The notes: generated by a model from the sequence alone, not told the origin. Counted from the stretch's first letter, positions 7,798-16,973 are shown. The stretch is 64,000 nt of DNA from an uncultured Ruminococcus sp. (GCA_900066355.1 FMEL01000011.1:1-64000), one strand, 5' to 3'. Program-made: numbers and translations.

Positions 7798-7912
7798 CAG
7801 CATGAGCTTTACGTTTATGCTGATTATATGAATTGTACTGATCGGTGCAGGTACGCTGATAATGGTACTATGAGATAAATCGGGAAGTTGGAAGAATAAA
7901 AAGGATAAAGAA

Positions 7913-8821
7913 ATGACGGTTCGACAATTAAAATATATTTTGAAGACAGCAGAAGTTGGCTCTATTACCGAAGCGGCAAAACTGCTTTTTATATCACAGC
8001 CAAGTCTGTCCAATTCCATCAAAGAAACGGAAAAAGAGGCGGGTATCACTATTTTTCTCCGCAGTAGAATCGGAATTACTCTGACAAAAGATGGTGCTGA
8101 ATTTCTAGGTTATGCTCGTCAGGTGATACAGCAGATGGAATTGCTGGAGGATCGGTATGTTACAAATCTTCCGGGGAAAGTGACATTTGGAGTATCTTCT
8201 CAGCACTATACTTTTACGGAAAACGCTTTTGTGGAGTTAGTTAAGCGTTTTGGACAAGAACGATACGCTTTTTATTATAATGAAACCGGAACACATCAGA
8301 TATTGGATGATGTGAAAAATCGTGTCTGTGATTTAGGCATCCTTTATTTATCGCATGAAAACGAAGTCGTCATGCGGAAAGTGATAGAGGAAAACCATCT
8401 GGTGTTTACCGAGCTGTTTTCAGCAAAGCCTCATGTTTTTTTGCAAAAAGATCACCCATTGGCATCGAAAAAAGTAGTTTCCGCCCATGACCTTGCACCT
8501 TATCCGCGGCTAAACTTTGTACAGGGAGAGTATGAATCTGTCTATTTTTCAGAGGAACTATTCAGCTCCATCCCGGTGGATAAGGAAATTCGGGTCAATG
8601 ACAGAGGGGCTATTGTCAACTTCATGCTTGGACTGAATGCCTATACTATTTCAAGTGGCATTTTTCCGAAATATTTGAACGGAGAAAATATCATCTCCGT
8701 TCCGCTTGCAGAAAATGAAACAATGCATATTGGATATGTGCTGAATGAAAATCAGGAATTAAGTGAACTTGGAAAAAGCTATCTGAAAGAATTACGGAAA
8801 TATGCTCCAGCCAATCCATAG
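7913..8821 (+). CDS. LysR-family transcriptional regulator
   Basis: 302 residues with a classical N-terminal winged helix (MTVRQLKYILKTAEVGSIT, then AAKLLFISQPSLSNSIK) and a C-terminal effector domain of the LysR fold. AAAAGGA lies upstream of the ATG. The next gene in the same direction, 82 bp on, is a LysE-type exporter; regulator/exporter pairs of this kind commonly respond to the exported amino acid. The effector cannot be told from the sequence. Confidence 0.92.
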   Translation: MTVRQLKYILKTAEVGSITEAAKLLFISQPSLSNSIKETEKEAGITIFLRSRIGITLTKDGAEFLGYARQVIQQMELLEDRYVTNLPGKVTFGVSSQHYTFTENAFVELVKRFGQERYAFYYNETGTHQILDDVKNRVCDLGILYLSHENEVVMRKVIEENHLVFTELFSAKPHVFLQKDHPLASKKVVSAHDLAPYPRLNFVQGEYESVYFSEELFSSIPVDKEIRVNDRGAIVNFMLGLNAYTISSGIFPKYLNGENIISVPLAENETMHIGYVLNENQELSELGKSYLKELRKYAPANP

Positions 8822-8903
8822 TCATAGGCTATGGATAATCATATAAAATAGGTGTTATGTATGTACCGCGTTTGCTGATAAAATAACAGCAGAAAGGTGG
8901 TTG

Positions 8904-9494
8904 ATGATTATGCCTATGGCGGTACTGAGCAATTTTCTGATTTATTGCATTATAAATGCCTTTACTCCGGGACCGGGAAATATTCTGGCATTAAATACCG
9001 TAACAAACTATGGATATAAAAAAGGAAAGCCGCTGTTCTTTGGAATTTTTGCAGGCTACTATGTAGTACAAATCTTATGCGCAATTTTCGTATATGGGGT
9101 TAATTCTTTGCTTCCAAATGTAATGGAAGTGATGAAGTACATCGGAGCAGCCTATATCCTGTGGCTTGCGGTTCATATTGCTTTCAGTAAGAAGACCTCA
9201 GAAAACACAGAGCAATCCGCATCGTTTCTGAAAGGCTTCATGTTGCAATTTGTCAATGTGAAGATCTATATGTTCGGAGTTACCGCACTAACGGGTTATG
9301 TTGTAGGATATATGTCCTCTTTTCCGGCTTTGCTGTTTTTTGAGCTGGTTATTGCAACGATCGGAACGATTGCAACCTGTACTTGGATTGGCTTGGGCGT
9401 ACTGATTCAGAAGTTTTATCTGCGGCATTTCCGTGTTATTAACATTATCCTTGCACTAACATTACTGGAGTGTATTTGGGGAATGTTAAGATAA
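8904..9494 (+). CDS. LysE/RhtB-family amino-acid exporter
   Basis: About 196 residues with five to six membrane segments and the family signature near the N-terminus (NAFTPGPGNILALNT). This family exports amino acids or derivatives by proton exchange. ATG codons at 8904 and 8910 are both within reach of AAAGGTGG, and a TTG at 8901 is too close. The upstream LysR gene is the likely regulator, and a strong hairpin terminator follows at 9585. Confidence 0.9.
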   Translation: MIMPMAVLSNFLIYCIINAFTPGPGNILALNTVTNYGYKKGKPLFFGIFAGYYVVQILCAIFVYGVNSLLPNVMEVMKYIGAAYILWLAVHIAFSKKTSENTEQSASFLKGFMLQFVNVKIYMFGVTALTGYVVGYMSSFPALLFFELVIATIGTIATCTWIGLGVLIQKFYLRHFRVINIILALTLLECIWGMLR

Positions 9495-9796
9495 TTGTTG
9501 CTTTGAGAGCAATTCTAATTAACAAATTCAAGTTTGCAGGGACGACAAGCGGCTCAGTATGATATTTAATTAAATGTTGCAATGAAAAGATCATTTACCG
9601 CAAAACAGTAGATGGTCTTTTATATATTTTTTTGGGAAGAAGTAGAGATTTATAGCTGGTAATATGTGTTTTATCATAATTTGTGAAATAAGATGAGCTA
9701 ATTCTTCGATTTACATATTTTTTAAGGTGTTCCGGCATGGTATTATGGTACTTATAAAGAACCAATTATATCTGTTGGAGAGAGCGGTGAAAAGTT
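9495..9796. other. Intergenic stretch with terminator and probable promoter
   Basis: Holds the lysE-type terminator (9585-9626) and an AT-rich leader region for the next gene. I see no coding sequence or structured RNA beyond these. Confidence 0.6.
9585..9626 (+). terminator. Rho-independent terminator after the LysE-type gene
   Basis: A 14-bp stem (9585-9598 with 9608-9621, two G-U pairs) and 9-base loop, followed by a T-rich tract. Confidence 0.85.
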
Positions 9797-10267
9797 ATGA
9801 AGCTATTATTTAAACAAAGGCTGTTTTCATGGTTTGACAGCTATGATATCTATGATGAAGCAGGCAACACTGTTTATGTAGTAAAAGGTCAGTTGTCATG
9901 GGGACATAAACTTGTAATTTATGATGCCTATGGAAATGAAGTAGGAATGGTTGTTCAGAAAGTACTTACTTTTCTTCCTAAATTTGAGATTTATAAAAAT
10001 GGCAGTTATATTGGATGCCTGAGCAAAGAATTCTCATTCCTGACGCCACATTATAATATTGATTACAATGGATGGCATATTGATGGAACCTTTATGGAAT
10101 GGGACTATAGCATTCTTGATCGAAGCGGTTATTCAATTGCACGGGTTAGTAAAGAACTGTTTCATATGACAGATACATATGTTATTGATGTGCAAGATCC
10201 AGGAAATGCGTTGGACGCTTTGATGTTTGTACTTGCGATTGATGCAGAAAAATGTTCCAGGAATTAA
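9797..10267 (+). CDS. LURP-one-related (tubby C-terminal-like) protein
   Basis: 156 residues predicted to form the small beta-barrel around a helix typical of the LURP-one/tubby-like family. Repeated short strands are visible (DSYDIYDEAGNTVYVVKG, HKLVIYDAYGNEVG, YSILDRSGYSIARVSK), ending in a hydrophobic helix region (DALMFVLAIDA). Members are usually described as intracellular lipid-associated or filament proteins; bacterial roles are unknown. An AGAGAGCGG site precedes the start. Confidence 0.75.
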   Translation: MKLLFKQRLFSWFDSYDIYDEAGNTVYVVKGQLSWGHKLVIYDAYGNEVGMVVQKVLTFLPKFEIYKNGSYIGCLSKEFSFLTPHYNIDYNGWHIDGTFMEWDYSILDRSGYSIARVSKELFHMTDTYVIDVQDPGNALDALMFVLAIDAEKCSRN

Positions 10268-10452
10268 AAAGTTGATCTTATTGTCGAAGAAATCATGCTG
10301 ATCAGATCTCCGGAGGACTTAGAAAAATTCAAAGAGATATATGAGATAACAGAGAAAATTGCAAAAGAATATTAGAGATCTTCTGGTTCGTGGATGAACG
10401 TCAGGTATTCGTCTGTAAGCTTATAGGAAAAAAGGAGTTATTTTATAAAGAT

Positions 10453-11142
10453 ATGATGAAAATTACTTACATTAACCACAGTGGATTTTTAATTGAAACT
10501 AAAGATTGCTACTATATTTTTGACTATTATAAGGGTGAATTACCACTTCTTGACAAGAAAAAAGAAGTAATTGTTTTTTGCAGTCATTTTCATAAGGACC
10601 ATTTTAATCCTGTGATTTTTGAGATCCTTGATGATATGAGCATGACATATCAGGCAATTTTGGCGAAAGATATACGCAAAAGAAAACATTTGCCAGATAT
10701 GAAGATCACATATGTTTATCATGATCAGACTTATAATCTGGATAATGGCACCCAAGTCGATACATTGCTATCTAACGATAGTGGTGTAGCATTTATTGTC
10801 AAAACAAAGGAAGGCACCATTTATCATGCCGGTGACTTAAATGACTGGTATTGGGATGGTGAGCCAAAAGCTGATAACCAGAGACTTACTTCAGCATATC
10901 GTGCGGAGATCAGGAAAATCAAGGGCATGCATTTTGATGCTGCATTTGTCCCCTTAGATCCGAGACAGGGAAATCACTATGCCGACGGGATCCTGTATTT
11001 CCTTAAAAATGTAGATTGCAATGTCATTTTTCCAATGCATTACTGGAATGATGCCAATGTAATTAAGCGGTTTATTACGGAATATCCGCAATATAAATCA
11101 CGTATTAAAAACACAGAATGTGCAAAAGGAGAAGAATTATGA
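10453..11142 (+). CDS. Metallo-beta-lactamase-fold hydrolase (UlaG-like)
   Basis: 229 residues from the ATG at 10453 (another at 10456); a longer frame opening at 10390 adds residues that do not look like the fold. The metal motif H45-F-H47-K-D49-H50 is complete, and HAGDLNDW supplies a further ligand. The lack of a long cap region fits the UlaG-like hydrolases that act on lactones, phosphodiesters or similar small substrates. The stop overlaps the start of the VOC protein (ATGA), so the two are probably translated together. Confidence 0.85.
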   Translation: MMKITYINHSGFLIETKDCYYIFDYYKGELPLLDKKKEVIVFCSHFHKDHFNPVIFEILDDMSMTYQAILAKDIRKRKHLPDMKITYVYHDQTYNLDNGTQVDTLLSNDSGVAFIVKTKEGTIYHAGDLNDWYWDGEPKADNQRLTSAYRAEIRKIKGMHFDAAFVPLDPRQGNHYADGILYFLKNVDCNVIFPMHYWNDANVIKRFITEYPQYKSRIKNTECAKGEEL

Positions 11143-11495
11143 AGTTTAAGATGATTCACGAAAACTACAATGTATCAGATCTGGACCGATCTATTAAATT
11201 TTACAACGAGGCCCTTGATCTGCACGAAGTGAGAAGAAAGACTACCGATGATTTTATCATTGTGTATCTGAGCAATGATGTAAGTGATTTTGAGTTGGAA
11301 CTTACCTGGCTTAAAGATCATCCACAGCCATATAATCTGGGTGAATGCGAATTCCACCTGGCATTCCGGGCGGAGGATTATGAGGCAGCGCATAAGAAGC
11401 ATGAAGAGATGGGCTGCATTTGTTTCGAAAATGAAGCAATGGGAATCTATTTCATTGTAGATCCAGATGGATATTGGCTTGAGATACTGCCGTAA
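11139..11495 (+). CDS. VOC-superfamily (glyoxalase-like) protein
   Basis: 118 residues containing a glyoxalase/dioxygenase-type pair of beta-alpha-beta-beta-beta modules: H8 near NYNVSDLDRSIKFYNEAL, and the closing DPDGYWLEILP with the usual Glu ligand. It resembles lactoylglutathione lyase-like proteins, but the substrate is open. AAAGGAGAAG precedes the start, which overlaps the MBL gene's stop. Confidence 0.88.
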   Translation: MKFKMIHENYNVSDLDRSIKFYNEALDLHEVRRKTTDDFIIVYLSNDVSDFELELTWLKDHPQPYNLGECEFHLAFRAEDYEAAHKKHEEMGCICFENEAMGIYFIVDPDGYWLEILP

Positions 11496-11521
11496 AGATA
11501 GAGTATATTGGGAATCTTAAA

Positions 11522-11561
11522 ATCACCTTCAGACTATAATAAAAAATAGTCTGAAGGTGAT
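11522..11561. terminator. Perfect hairpin between convergent genes
   Basis: A perfect 15-bp stem (11522-11536 with 11547-11561) with a 10-base AT loop lies between the VOC gene (+) and the AIM24 gene (-). The T-tracts are weak, but position and symmetry suggest a bidirectional terminator. Confidence 0.7.
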
Positions 11562-11626
11562 ATCTTCAAATGTTGTTTCTCTTTGGAAGTGATTGTTTGT
11601 TGTTTACGTGAGAATGTATTTTATGC

Positions 11627-12463
11627 TTATTTTCCAAATGTATTGCTGGATTTAGCAGCAGCTTTAGCTGCCATGGTGTTAGTGGACTCAAACAAGGAAG
11701 TTGTCGGTGCAACCGGACACATCAGTACCCGTCCTGTTCCGCGGTAAACATTTACCAGACCCTCTCCGCTAACTGCAGATCCGACAAGTGTTTTGGTTGA
11801 TCGTTCTACGGTAAATTCAAGGTTTGATGACCAGCATACGGCAAGGTTTCCATCAATTTTCAGTTCATCATTTTCCAATATGACTTCAATCAATTCATCT
11901 TCGGGAACATTAGACTCCAGTGCAGCTACACCATTTCCCTGCAAACTCAGATTAAACAGGCCTTCGCTACCTAATACTGCTGATGAAAGGTTCTTTTTGG
12001 CTACAACTTTACTTTTTACATTTGCATCACAAGCCAGGAACATGCCATCTTCAATTGTCATTCCGGCAGAACCCCATTTGCCAATGTCTGCAAGGATAAT
12101 GTATTTATATGTTGGTTCCAGTACCAAACAGCCTTCGCCCACATATTCTGGCTTAACCGCAGTTTCTTTGGTAACCGCACCCTTGAGTGCCTTTCCAAGA
12201 AAATCGCCAATATCTTTTACACCAGATGTGGCTTGTACATTACCACCCATCCACTGCATGGAACCAGCCTGGATAACAGCTGAATGGTCTTTATCAATAT
12301 CAATAACAACCTGTCTTCTTCTGACATTCATTTTACTCATGAAATACTCATTCATTGCATTCATAGGTGAAACGCTGGCATCCTGCACATATTCAAGCAC
12401 ATGGAAGTTTCCGATACTTTTCGCATATTTTCTGTTTTCATTTTGTAAATTTTCAATTCGCAT
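11627..12463 (-). CDS. AIM24-family protein
   Basis: 278 residues. The central region is all-beta with repeated glycine turns (QAGSMQWMGGNVQATS, GEGCLVLEPTYKYIILADIG, LFNLSLQGNGVAALES), as in the AIM24/TIGR00266 family of duplicated beta-prism proteins. The N-terminal ~50 residues are extra compared with minimal members. Bacterial function is unknown; the yeast namesake is mitochondrial. AAAGGAGTC lies upstream on the minus strand. Confidence 0.85.
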   Translation of the reverse strand: MRIENLQNENRKYAKSIGNFHVLEYVQDASVSPMNAMNEYFMSKMNVRRRQVVIDIDKDHSAVIQAGSMQWMGGNVQATSGVKDIGDFLGKALKGAVTKETAVKPEYVGEGCLVLEPTYKYIILADIGKWGSAGMTIEDGMFLACDANVKSKVVAKKNLSSAVLGSEGLFNLSLQGNGVAALESNVPEDELIEVILENDELKIDGNLAVCWSSNLEFTVERSTKTLVGSAVSGEGLVNVYRGTGRVLMCPVAPTTSLFESTNTMAAKAAAKSSNTFGK

Positions 12464-12697
12464 ATTACTACAGACTCCTTTACCTTTAATAATAATTCAT
12501 AGTGTTACTCGGATATGTTTATTATAAATGAGTCAGCATAGATAGAAAACAATTCGTGCAGAGAAATATAAAGACAGAATTCTCAAAATTCGAGAAATAT
12601 AAAGCTGCAATTCCTCATGGTGGATGTGTATTATGAAAAATAAATTTGTTATAGTGACAATATCAACAAAAAAGTAGAATATAAATGGGGTGATCAG

Positions 12698-12826
12698 ATG
12701 GAAGCGGCACAGAGAATTCGATTAATCCGGATTATAGAAAAGATGGAGAAAAATCCGGCATTCAGTAATAAGCTTGGTATAAAGAACACATCTGAATATT
12801 TATCAGAAAAAGAACAGAAAAAATGA
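12698..12826 (+). CDS. 42-residue basic protein, unknown function
   Basis: ATG with GGGGTGATC upstream opens a short amphipathic frame (MEAAQRIRLIRIIEKMEKNP...) ending in a lysine-rich tail. It resembles small unannotated proteins of Lachnospiraceae. Its stop overlaps a possible upstream start of the next gene. Confidence 0.5.
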   Translation: MEAAQRIRLIRIIEKMEKNPAFSNKLGIKNTSEYLSEKEQKK

Positions 12827-12864
12827 AAGACGCATATCAAAATGAGTTTCAGAAGGAGAAAAAA

Positions 12865-13080
12865 ATGTTATCGTTATTATTTGCAATTTGTATGATTTGG
12901 TTTGTTGGAAAATTTTTTATATTTGGATTAAAAGCATCCTGGGGAATTATGAAATTACTTTGTGCAGTTATTTTCTTCCCGGTGATATTGATAGGTATGG
13001 TTATAGGTGGACTGATGTACATTGCTTTTCCATTATTGATCATTGGTGGCATTATAGCATTGGTGACGTCACATTCATAA
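12865..13080 (+). CDS. Small hydrophobic membrane protein
   Basis: 71 residues from the ATG at 12865, chosen because AGAAGGAGA lies just upstream; an in-frame ATG at 12823 has no comparable site. It is almost wholly hydrophobic, with two to three membrane segments and a glycine/isoleucine-rich second half (GMVIGGLMYIAFPLLIIGG). Unknown function. Confidence 0.6.
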   Translation: MLSLLFAICMIWFVGKFFIFGLKASWGIMKLLCAVIFFPVILIGMVIGGLMYIAFPLLIIGGIIALVTSHS

Positions 13081-13138
13081 TGGATCAGGAGGAGAAAACA
13101 GAAAGTATCGTCAATCAATTACAGCGTATGTAAAGGAA

Positions 13139-13174
13139 AAGGCAATGAGTCAGAAATGGTTCATTGCCTTTCTT
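13139..13174. terminator. Hairpin terminator between convergent genes
   Basis: AAGGCAATGA (13139-13148) pairs with TCATTGCCTT (13161-13170), followed by TCTT. It separates the small membrane gene (+) from the XRE gene (-) and could serve both. Confidence 0.75.
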
Positions 13175-13185
13175 GGCGTTATGGA

Positions 13186-13701
13186 TTATTTCAATTTTTC
13201 TTTCTCGGCATTTAAGAGCTCAAGATTAAGCCCCTGTTCTCCGGCTGTCTTATCTACCCAAAGATTCAAAGAGTCTATGGCTAAAGAAATTTCATCAAGT
13301 TTTTTACTAATATAAGCAAAATCTTTCATTTCATCATCGCTGATCTTACCGTCACGGGCAATCTGGATCAGACGACCGGTAAGAGGATTGATTTCATTTA
13401 AACTGGCAATTGTCTCCAAAATGATATTTGACAGATCAGTCATTTCTACTTCTGGAACATAACGATAGCCGATTTCGCATTTGTGAGAGCAATAATAATT
13501 GCAAAGCTCTGGTCTTTTATAGGCATCTGCCATCTGGAGGATATCATAAGGCGTAGGTTTTTGTGTTTCATATTCAAATTTTTCAATTTTTGAATCAGAG
13601 ACAGCATCCATTTTTTCACTGGCCTCTGCTCTTGTAAGTCCTGCCGCTTCTCGGCAAAGCTGGTAAATTGTTTTGTTTTCCCTGGTGGATTGCTTACCCA
13701 T
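13186..13701 (-). CDS. XRE-type helix-turn-helix protein with Cys-rich middle segment
   Basis: 171 residues. The N-terminus has a Cro/CI-like HTH (TIYQLCREAAGLTRAEASEKM ... YETQKPTPYDILQMADAY). A CNYYCSHKCEIG segment (about residues 67-78) offers three cysteines in a short loop that could bind metal. The C-terminal half is helical, probably a dimerisation coiled coil. The start follows GGGGAGGAAATT. A regulator of an unknown target; no partner is obvious. Confidence 0.8.
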   Translation of the reverse strand: MGKQSTRENKTIYQLCREAAGLTRAEASEKMDAVSDSKIEKFEYETQKPTPYDILQMADAYKRPELCNYYCSHKCEIGYRYVPEVEMTDLSNIILETIASLNEINPLTGRLIQIARDGKISDDEMKDFAYISKKLDEISLAIDSLNLWVDKTAGEQGLNLELLNAEKEKLK

Positions 13702-13993
13702 GAGAATTTCCTCCCCGTATATCGTTGAACATGAGGATTATCAATATTTAAGTCCTCATGCAAGACGTGTATTTCTCGTATAGAGTTTATTATACTTGAA
13801 TTATCAATTAACAACAAGTTCAATAATGAACATGAAGTCAAAAAGAGTGAAAGAGGAAAGAGAGGTTACAGAAAGGGCATTATGAACAAACAGGAAATCA
13901 AAGAATCTATTGAAAAAGAAAACAGAACGCTTGTTCTACAGTGCGGAGTGTGGTATACTATAATCAGTCGAAAGGATAGAAAGGACTGATTAT

Positions 13994-14401
13994 ATGGATA
14001 AAATGGATCATAATGCACATTCAGTATATTTGATGTATTATCATCTGATCATGGTTGTAAAATACCGAAGAAAAGTAATAGATGATCCGATTTCGGAACG
14101 TGCAAAAGAGATTTGGGAACGTATTGCACCTGATTATGGAATCACACTGGAAGAATGGAATCATGATGTTGATCATGTGCATGTTATGTTTCGGGCACAG
14201 CCAAAATCAGAACTCAGTAAATTTATCAATGCGTATAAAAGTGCAAGTAGTCGTTTGTTAAAAAAGGAATATCCACAGATCAGGGAAAGACTTTGGAAGG
14301 AAGCATTCTGGAGTCAAAGTTTCTGCCTGTTGACAGCGGGTGGTGCACCGATTGATGTTATCCGTAATTATATTGAGACGCAGGGAGAGAAAAAAAGATG
14401 A
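13994..14401 (+). CDS. tnpA: IS200/IS605 Y1 transposase TnpA
   Basis: 135-residue single-strand DNA transposase that cuts and joins element ends through a phosphotyrosine. The HUH metal motif is H61-V-H63 (DHVHVMF), and the nucleophile is Y126 in IRNYIETQ. Length is normal for the family. It ends four bases inside the start of tnpB. Confidence 0.95.
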   Translation: MDKMDHNAHSVYLMYYHLIMVVKYRRKVIDDPISERAKEIWERIAPDYGITLEEWNHDVDHVHVMFRAQPKSELSKFINAYKSASSRLLKKEYPQIRERLWKEAFWSQSFCLLTAGGAPIDVIRNYIETQGEKKR

Positions 14402-15504
14402 ATATAGCTTACCATTTTCGTATATATCCAAACAGAGAACAGGAAGTTCTGTTCGCAAAAACATTTGGCTGCTGTCGTTTTTTATATAATCAGATGTTGA
14501 ATGATAAGATACGGGAATATAAAGCAACGAAAAAAATGCTGCGAAATACACCGGCGATGTATAAAAAAGCATATCCATTTTTGAAAGAAGTGGATTCCCT
14601 GGCACTTGCAAATGTGCAGATGCATCTGGAAAAGGCATATAAGAATTTTTTCAGGGATCCAAAGATTGGCTTTCCAAAATTCAAATCAAAACACAGGAGC
14701 CGAAAAAGCTATACGACAAATGTGGTCAATGGAAATATTCAGGTAGAAGATCATCGGATAAAACTACCGAAGTTGAAATGGATCCGTATGAAAAAACATC
14801 GTGATATTCCAGAAAAATATTGCCTGAAATCTGTAACAATAAGTATGGAACCATCCGGAAAGTATTATGCAAGTCTATTATATGAAAAATCTGACTGTGA
14901 AAACCAAGCAGAAGAGTTTGATTATGAAGATGCAAAGATACTAGGAATTGATTATGCAATGCATGGAATGGCTGTGTTTTCTGAAGATATACAGAAGGAA
15001 AATGAAGGATACTTCAGAAAAAGTGAGGAGCGGCTGGCAAGGGAACAAAGAAAGTTATCCCATTGCGTGAAAGGAAGCAATAATTATTACCGACAGAAAA
15101 AACGTGTTGCATTATGTCATGAAAAAATCCGAAACCAGAGGAAAGATTTCTTACATAAGCTGAGTCATGAAATGGTAGAGGCATATGATGTTGTTGCAGT
15201 AGAAGATATTGATATGAAAGCAATGAGTCAGTGTATGCATTTTGGAAAAAGTGTCATGGATAACAGTTACGGAAAGTTTCGGGAATTGCTGGAATATAAG
15301 CTGACATGGAGAGGAAAGAAATTGGTACGTGTAGACCGTTTTTTCCCTTCTAGTAAAAAATGCTGTAAATGTGGCAGTGTAAAGAAAGAACTGAAACTTT
15401 CGGACAGAGTATATCTTTGTACATGTGGAAATCGGATAGATCGTGATCTGAATGCGGCAATCAATATACGTGAAGAAGCACGCCGCATGTTGTGTGCAGG
15501 ATAA
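14398..15504 (+). CDS. tnpB: TnpB RNA-guided nuclease of the IS605 family
   Basis: 368 residues. RuvC-like catalytic residues are all visible: D185 (GIDYAMHG), E269 (VAVEDIDM) and D350 (RDLNAAINI). A zinc finger of C322/C325 and C341/C343 lies between the last two. Proteins of this group cut DNA guided by an RNA made from the right end of the element, which favours retention of the transposon. The start overlaps the tnpA stop as ATGA. Confidence 0.95.
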   Translation: MNIAYHFRIYPNREQEVLFAKTFGCCRFLYNQMLNDKIREYKATKKMLRNTPAMYKKAYPFLKEVDSLALANVQMHLEKAYKNFFRDPKIGFPKFKSKHRSRKSYTTNVVNGNIQVEDHRIKLPKLKWIRMKKHRDIPEKYCLKSVTISMEPSGKYYASLLYEKSDCENQAEEFDYEDAKILGIDYAMHGMAVFSEDIQKENEGYFRKSEERLAREQRKLSHCVKGSNNYYRQKKRVALCHEKIRNQRKDFLHKLSHEMVEAYDVVAVEDIDMKAMSQCMHFGKSVMDNSYGKFRELLEYKLTWRGKKLVRVDRFFPSSKKCCKCGSVKKELKLSDRVYLCTCGNRIDRDLNAAINIREEARRMLCAG

Positions 15505-15685
15505 ATGGGAAGTGTCTGTATCCAGACAATGAAAATATCCCATAACTGGGTAAAAATGAATCGCGGGGCACGCGAGGATAGCTTGTAGATACTTGGCCCA
15601 GTAGAGCCATTGAGCAAGAAGCCCTCACTTCAAAATCTGTGATTTAAGTGGTGGGAGCATGTCACTTAAGCATAATGTAGACGGT
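15505..15685 (+). ncRNA. Probable omega-RNA / IS right end, with guide beyond 15665
   Basis: Downstream of tnpB is a non-coding stretch containing a hairpin (CCCTCACTT with AAGTGGTGGG, about 15629-15656) followed by AGCATGTCAC. In known TnpB systems the scaffold is the element's right end and the guide is the next ~16-20 host bases, which here would start at about 15666. Inferred from position and structure. Confidence 0.45.
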
Positions 15686-15689
15686 GTGC

Positions 15690-15695
15690 TATAAT
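15690..15695 (+). promoter_or_regulatory. -10 box for the AEC transporter gene
   Basis: TATAAT at 15690-15695, 36 bp before the start codon. The -35 region is not a clear match and lies close to the IS right end, so the insertion may have altered this promoter. Confidence 0.45.
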
Positions 15696-15731
15696 TGCTG
15701 ACAGTAGACATCAGAAAAGAAGGGACAAAAT

Positions 15732-16664
15732 ATGCAGATCAGTTTATTACTAATGGAAGAGATTGCAAAGCTTTTTGCGATCATGCTTATGGGATATGCG
15801 GTTGTAAAAGCTGGACTTATGAAGTCATCGGAGAGTAAAAGCATATCTGTAGTCATGGTTTATCTGGTTATTCCATGCGTGATTATCGACGCATTTCAGG
15901 TGGAATATACAGCAGATGTAAAAAAAGGACTGCTCCTGGCATGTGCAGCAGCAGTTCTGGTACATGTTTTATTTCTGATACTTACCACAATATTAAAACA
16001 AGTATTACAGCTGGATACGATTGAGCGTGCAACTGTTATTTATTCAAATGCCGGGATACTGGTAATTCCGCTGGTACAGGATTTGCTTGGACAGGAGTAC
16101 GTTATTTACTCCAGTGCTTATATTGCGGTACAGCTGATTCTGATCTGGACACACTGCAAAAATATGCTTTGCGAAGAAGATAGATTAGAGTGGAAAAAAG
16201 TATTTCTGAACGTAAATATTATTTCAATCATAGTAGGAGTGATATTGTTTGTCTGCAAAATCCAGTTGCCTTCAGGTATGCAGGATGTCCTGGATATGAT
16301 GAACAATATGATTGGTCCGATCGGTATGCTGCTTGCCGGAATGGTTATTGCGGATGTACCTCTTAAGACTGTATTTACTAAAAAAAGAAACTATGTTTCG
16401 GCAGTATTGCGATTGGTTATTTATCCAATATTTATATTGATTTTAATGAAAGTGATTTATACATTTGCGGGACTAAATGATTCCAAACAGATTCTCCTGA
16501 CTGTGTATATTGCATCCATAACACCTGCCTGTGCAACTGTGACATCCATGGCGCAACTATATGATAAAGATGCGGCATATGCGAGCTCGTTGTATGTGCT
16601 TACGACACTGCTGTCAATTGTGACCATGCCAGTGATGGTGGGAATGTATGAGATGTTTGTGTGA
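15732..16664 (+). CDS. AEC-family (auxin efflux carrier-like) transporter
   Basis: 310 residues with about ten membrane segments in two similar halves. Family features include the N-terminal LMGYAVVKAGLM segment, an asparagine in SNAGILVIPLV, and the C-terminal SITPACATVTSMAQLYDKDAAYAS region. Bacterial members export or import organic acids such as malate or malonate; the substrate here is unknown. AGAAGGGAC precedes the ATG, and a hairpin terminator follows. Confidence 0.9.
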   Translation: MQISLLLMEEIAKLFAIMLMGYAVVKAGLMKSSESKSISVVMVYLVIPCVIIDAFQVEYTADVKKGLLLACAAAVLVHVLFLILTTILKQVLQLDTIERATVIYSNAGILVIPLVQDLLGQEYVIYSSAYIAVQLILIWTHCKNMLCEEDRLEWKKVFLNVNIISIIVGVILFVCKIQLPSGMQDVLDMMNNMIGPIGMLLAGMVIADVPLKTVFTKKRNYVSAVLRLVIYPIFILILMKVIYTFAGLNDSKQILLTVYIASITPACATVTSMAQLYDKDAAYASSLYVLTTLLSIVTMPVMVGMYEMFV

Positions 16665-16696
16665 GAGAATAGAAAGATTGAAGAAATGACAGAAGA

Positions 16697-16724
16697 GACA
16701 CTGACTGCGGTTGGTGTCTTTTTT
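16697..16724 (+). terminator. Rho-independent terminator
   Basis: GACACTGAC pairs with GTTGGTGTC (G-U allowed) around a TGCG tetraloop (16697-16718), followed by six T. Confidence 0.85.
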
Positions 16725-16857
16725 CGTTCACTTTGTAGGCAAAAATAGCGTTTGAAAATGCAATTAAAGGTAACTAGAACCGGTTGGTTGTCGGGATTTT
16801 TGTACAGTCATTTGCTATAAAATGATAACATCAAAAAAATCCAAGGAGGACTGGCAG

Positions 16858-16959
16858 ATGAAAGGTTATGACACAAGCAACGGATATATGGGATATGTAG
16901 AAGGCAAATACATTTTATTTGCCAGTGAGCAGGAATATTTCGAGTTTATGGAAGATTAA
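16858..16959 (+). CDS. 33-residue conserved-looking small protein
   Basis: ATG behind AAGGAGGACTGG opens MKGYDTSNGYMGYVEGK... and ends FMEDstop. It is rich in Gly/Tyr at the N-terminus and in acidic/aromatic residues at the C-terminus. Similar tiny proteins occur in Clostridia, but I know of no function. It is the first gene of a run of five closely spaced small genes. Confidence 0.55.
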   Translation: MKGYDTSNGYMGYVEGKYILFASEQEYFEFMED

Positions 16960-16973
16960 GAGGAAGAAGGGCA

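Larger units (their letters stand above)
13900..15665 (+). mobile_element. IS605-type insertion sequence (TnpA + TnpB)
   Basis: Contains a Y1 transposase and a TnpB nuclease with ATGA-overlapping frames, preceded by a small hairpin (AGAAC/GTTCT near 13922) and followed by a structured right end closing near GCATGTCAC at 15665. As in this family there are no long inverted repeats or target duplications, so both ends are approximate. Both proteins keep their catalytic residues, so the element may still move. Confidence 0.7.

Noticed and set aside
10276..10375. Short frame MLIRSPEDLEKFKEIYEITE... between the LURP-one-like and MBL genes
   Set aside because: Only ~26 codons, no good ribosome site; may be a fragment of a lost gene but cannot be supported.
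11793..12527. 244-codon plus-strand frame opposite the AIM24 gene
   Set aside because: Antisense shadow; the minus-strand protein has recognisable family features and a proper ribosome site.
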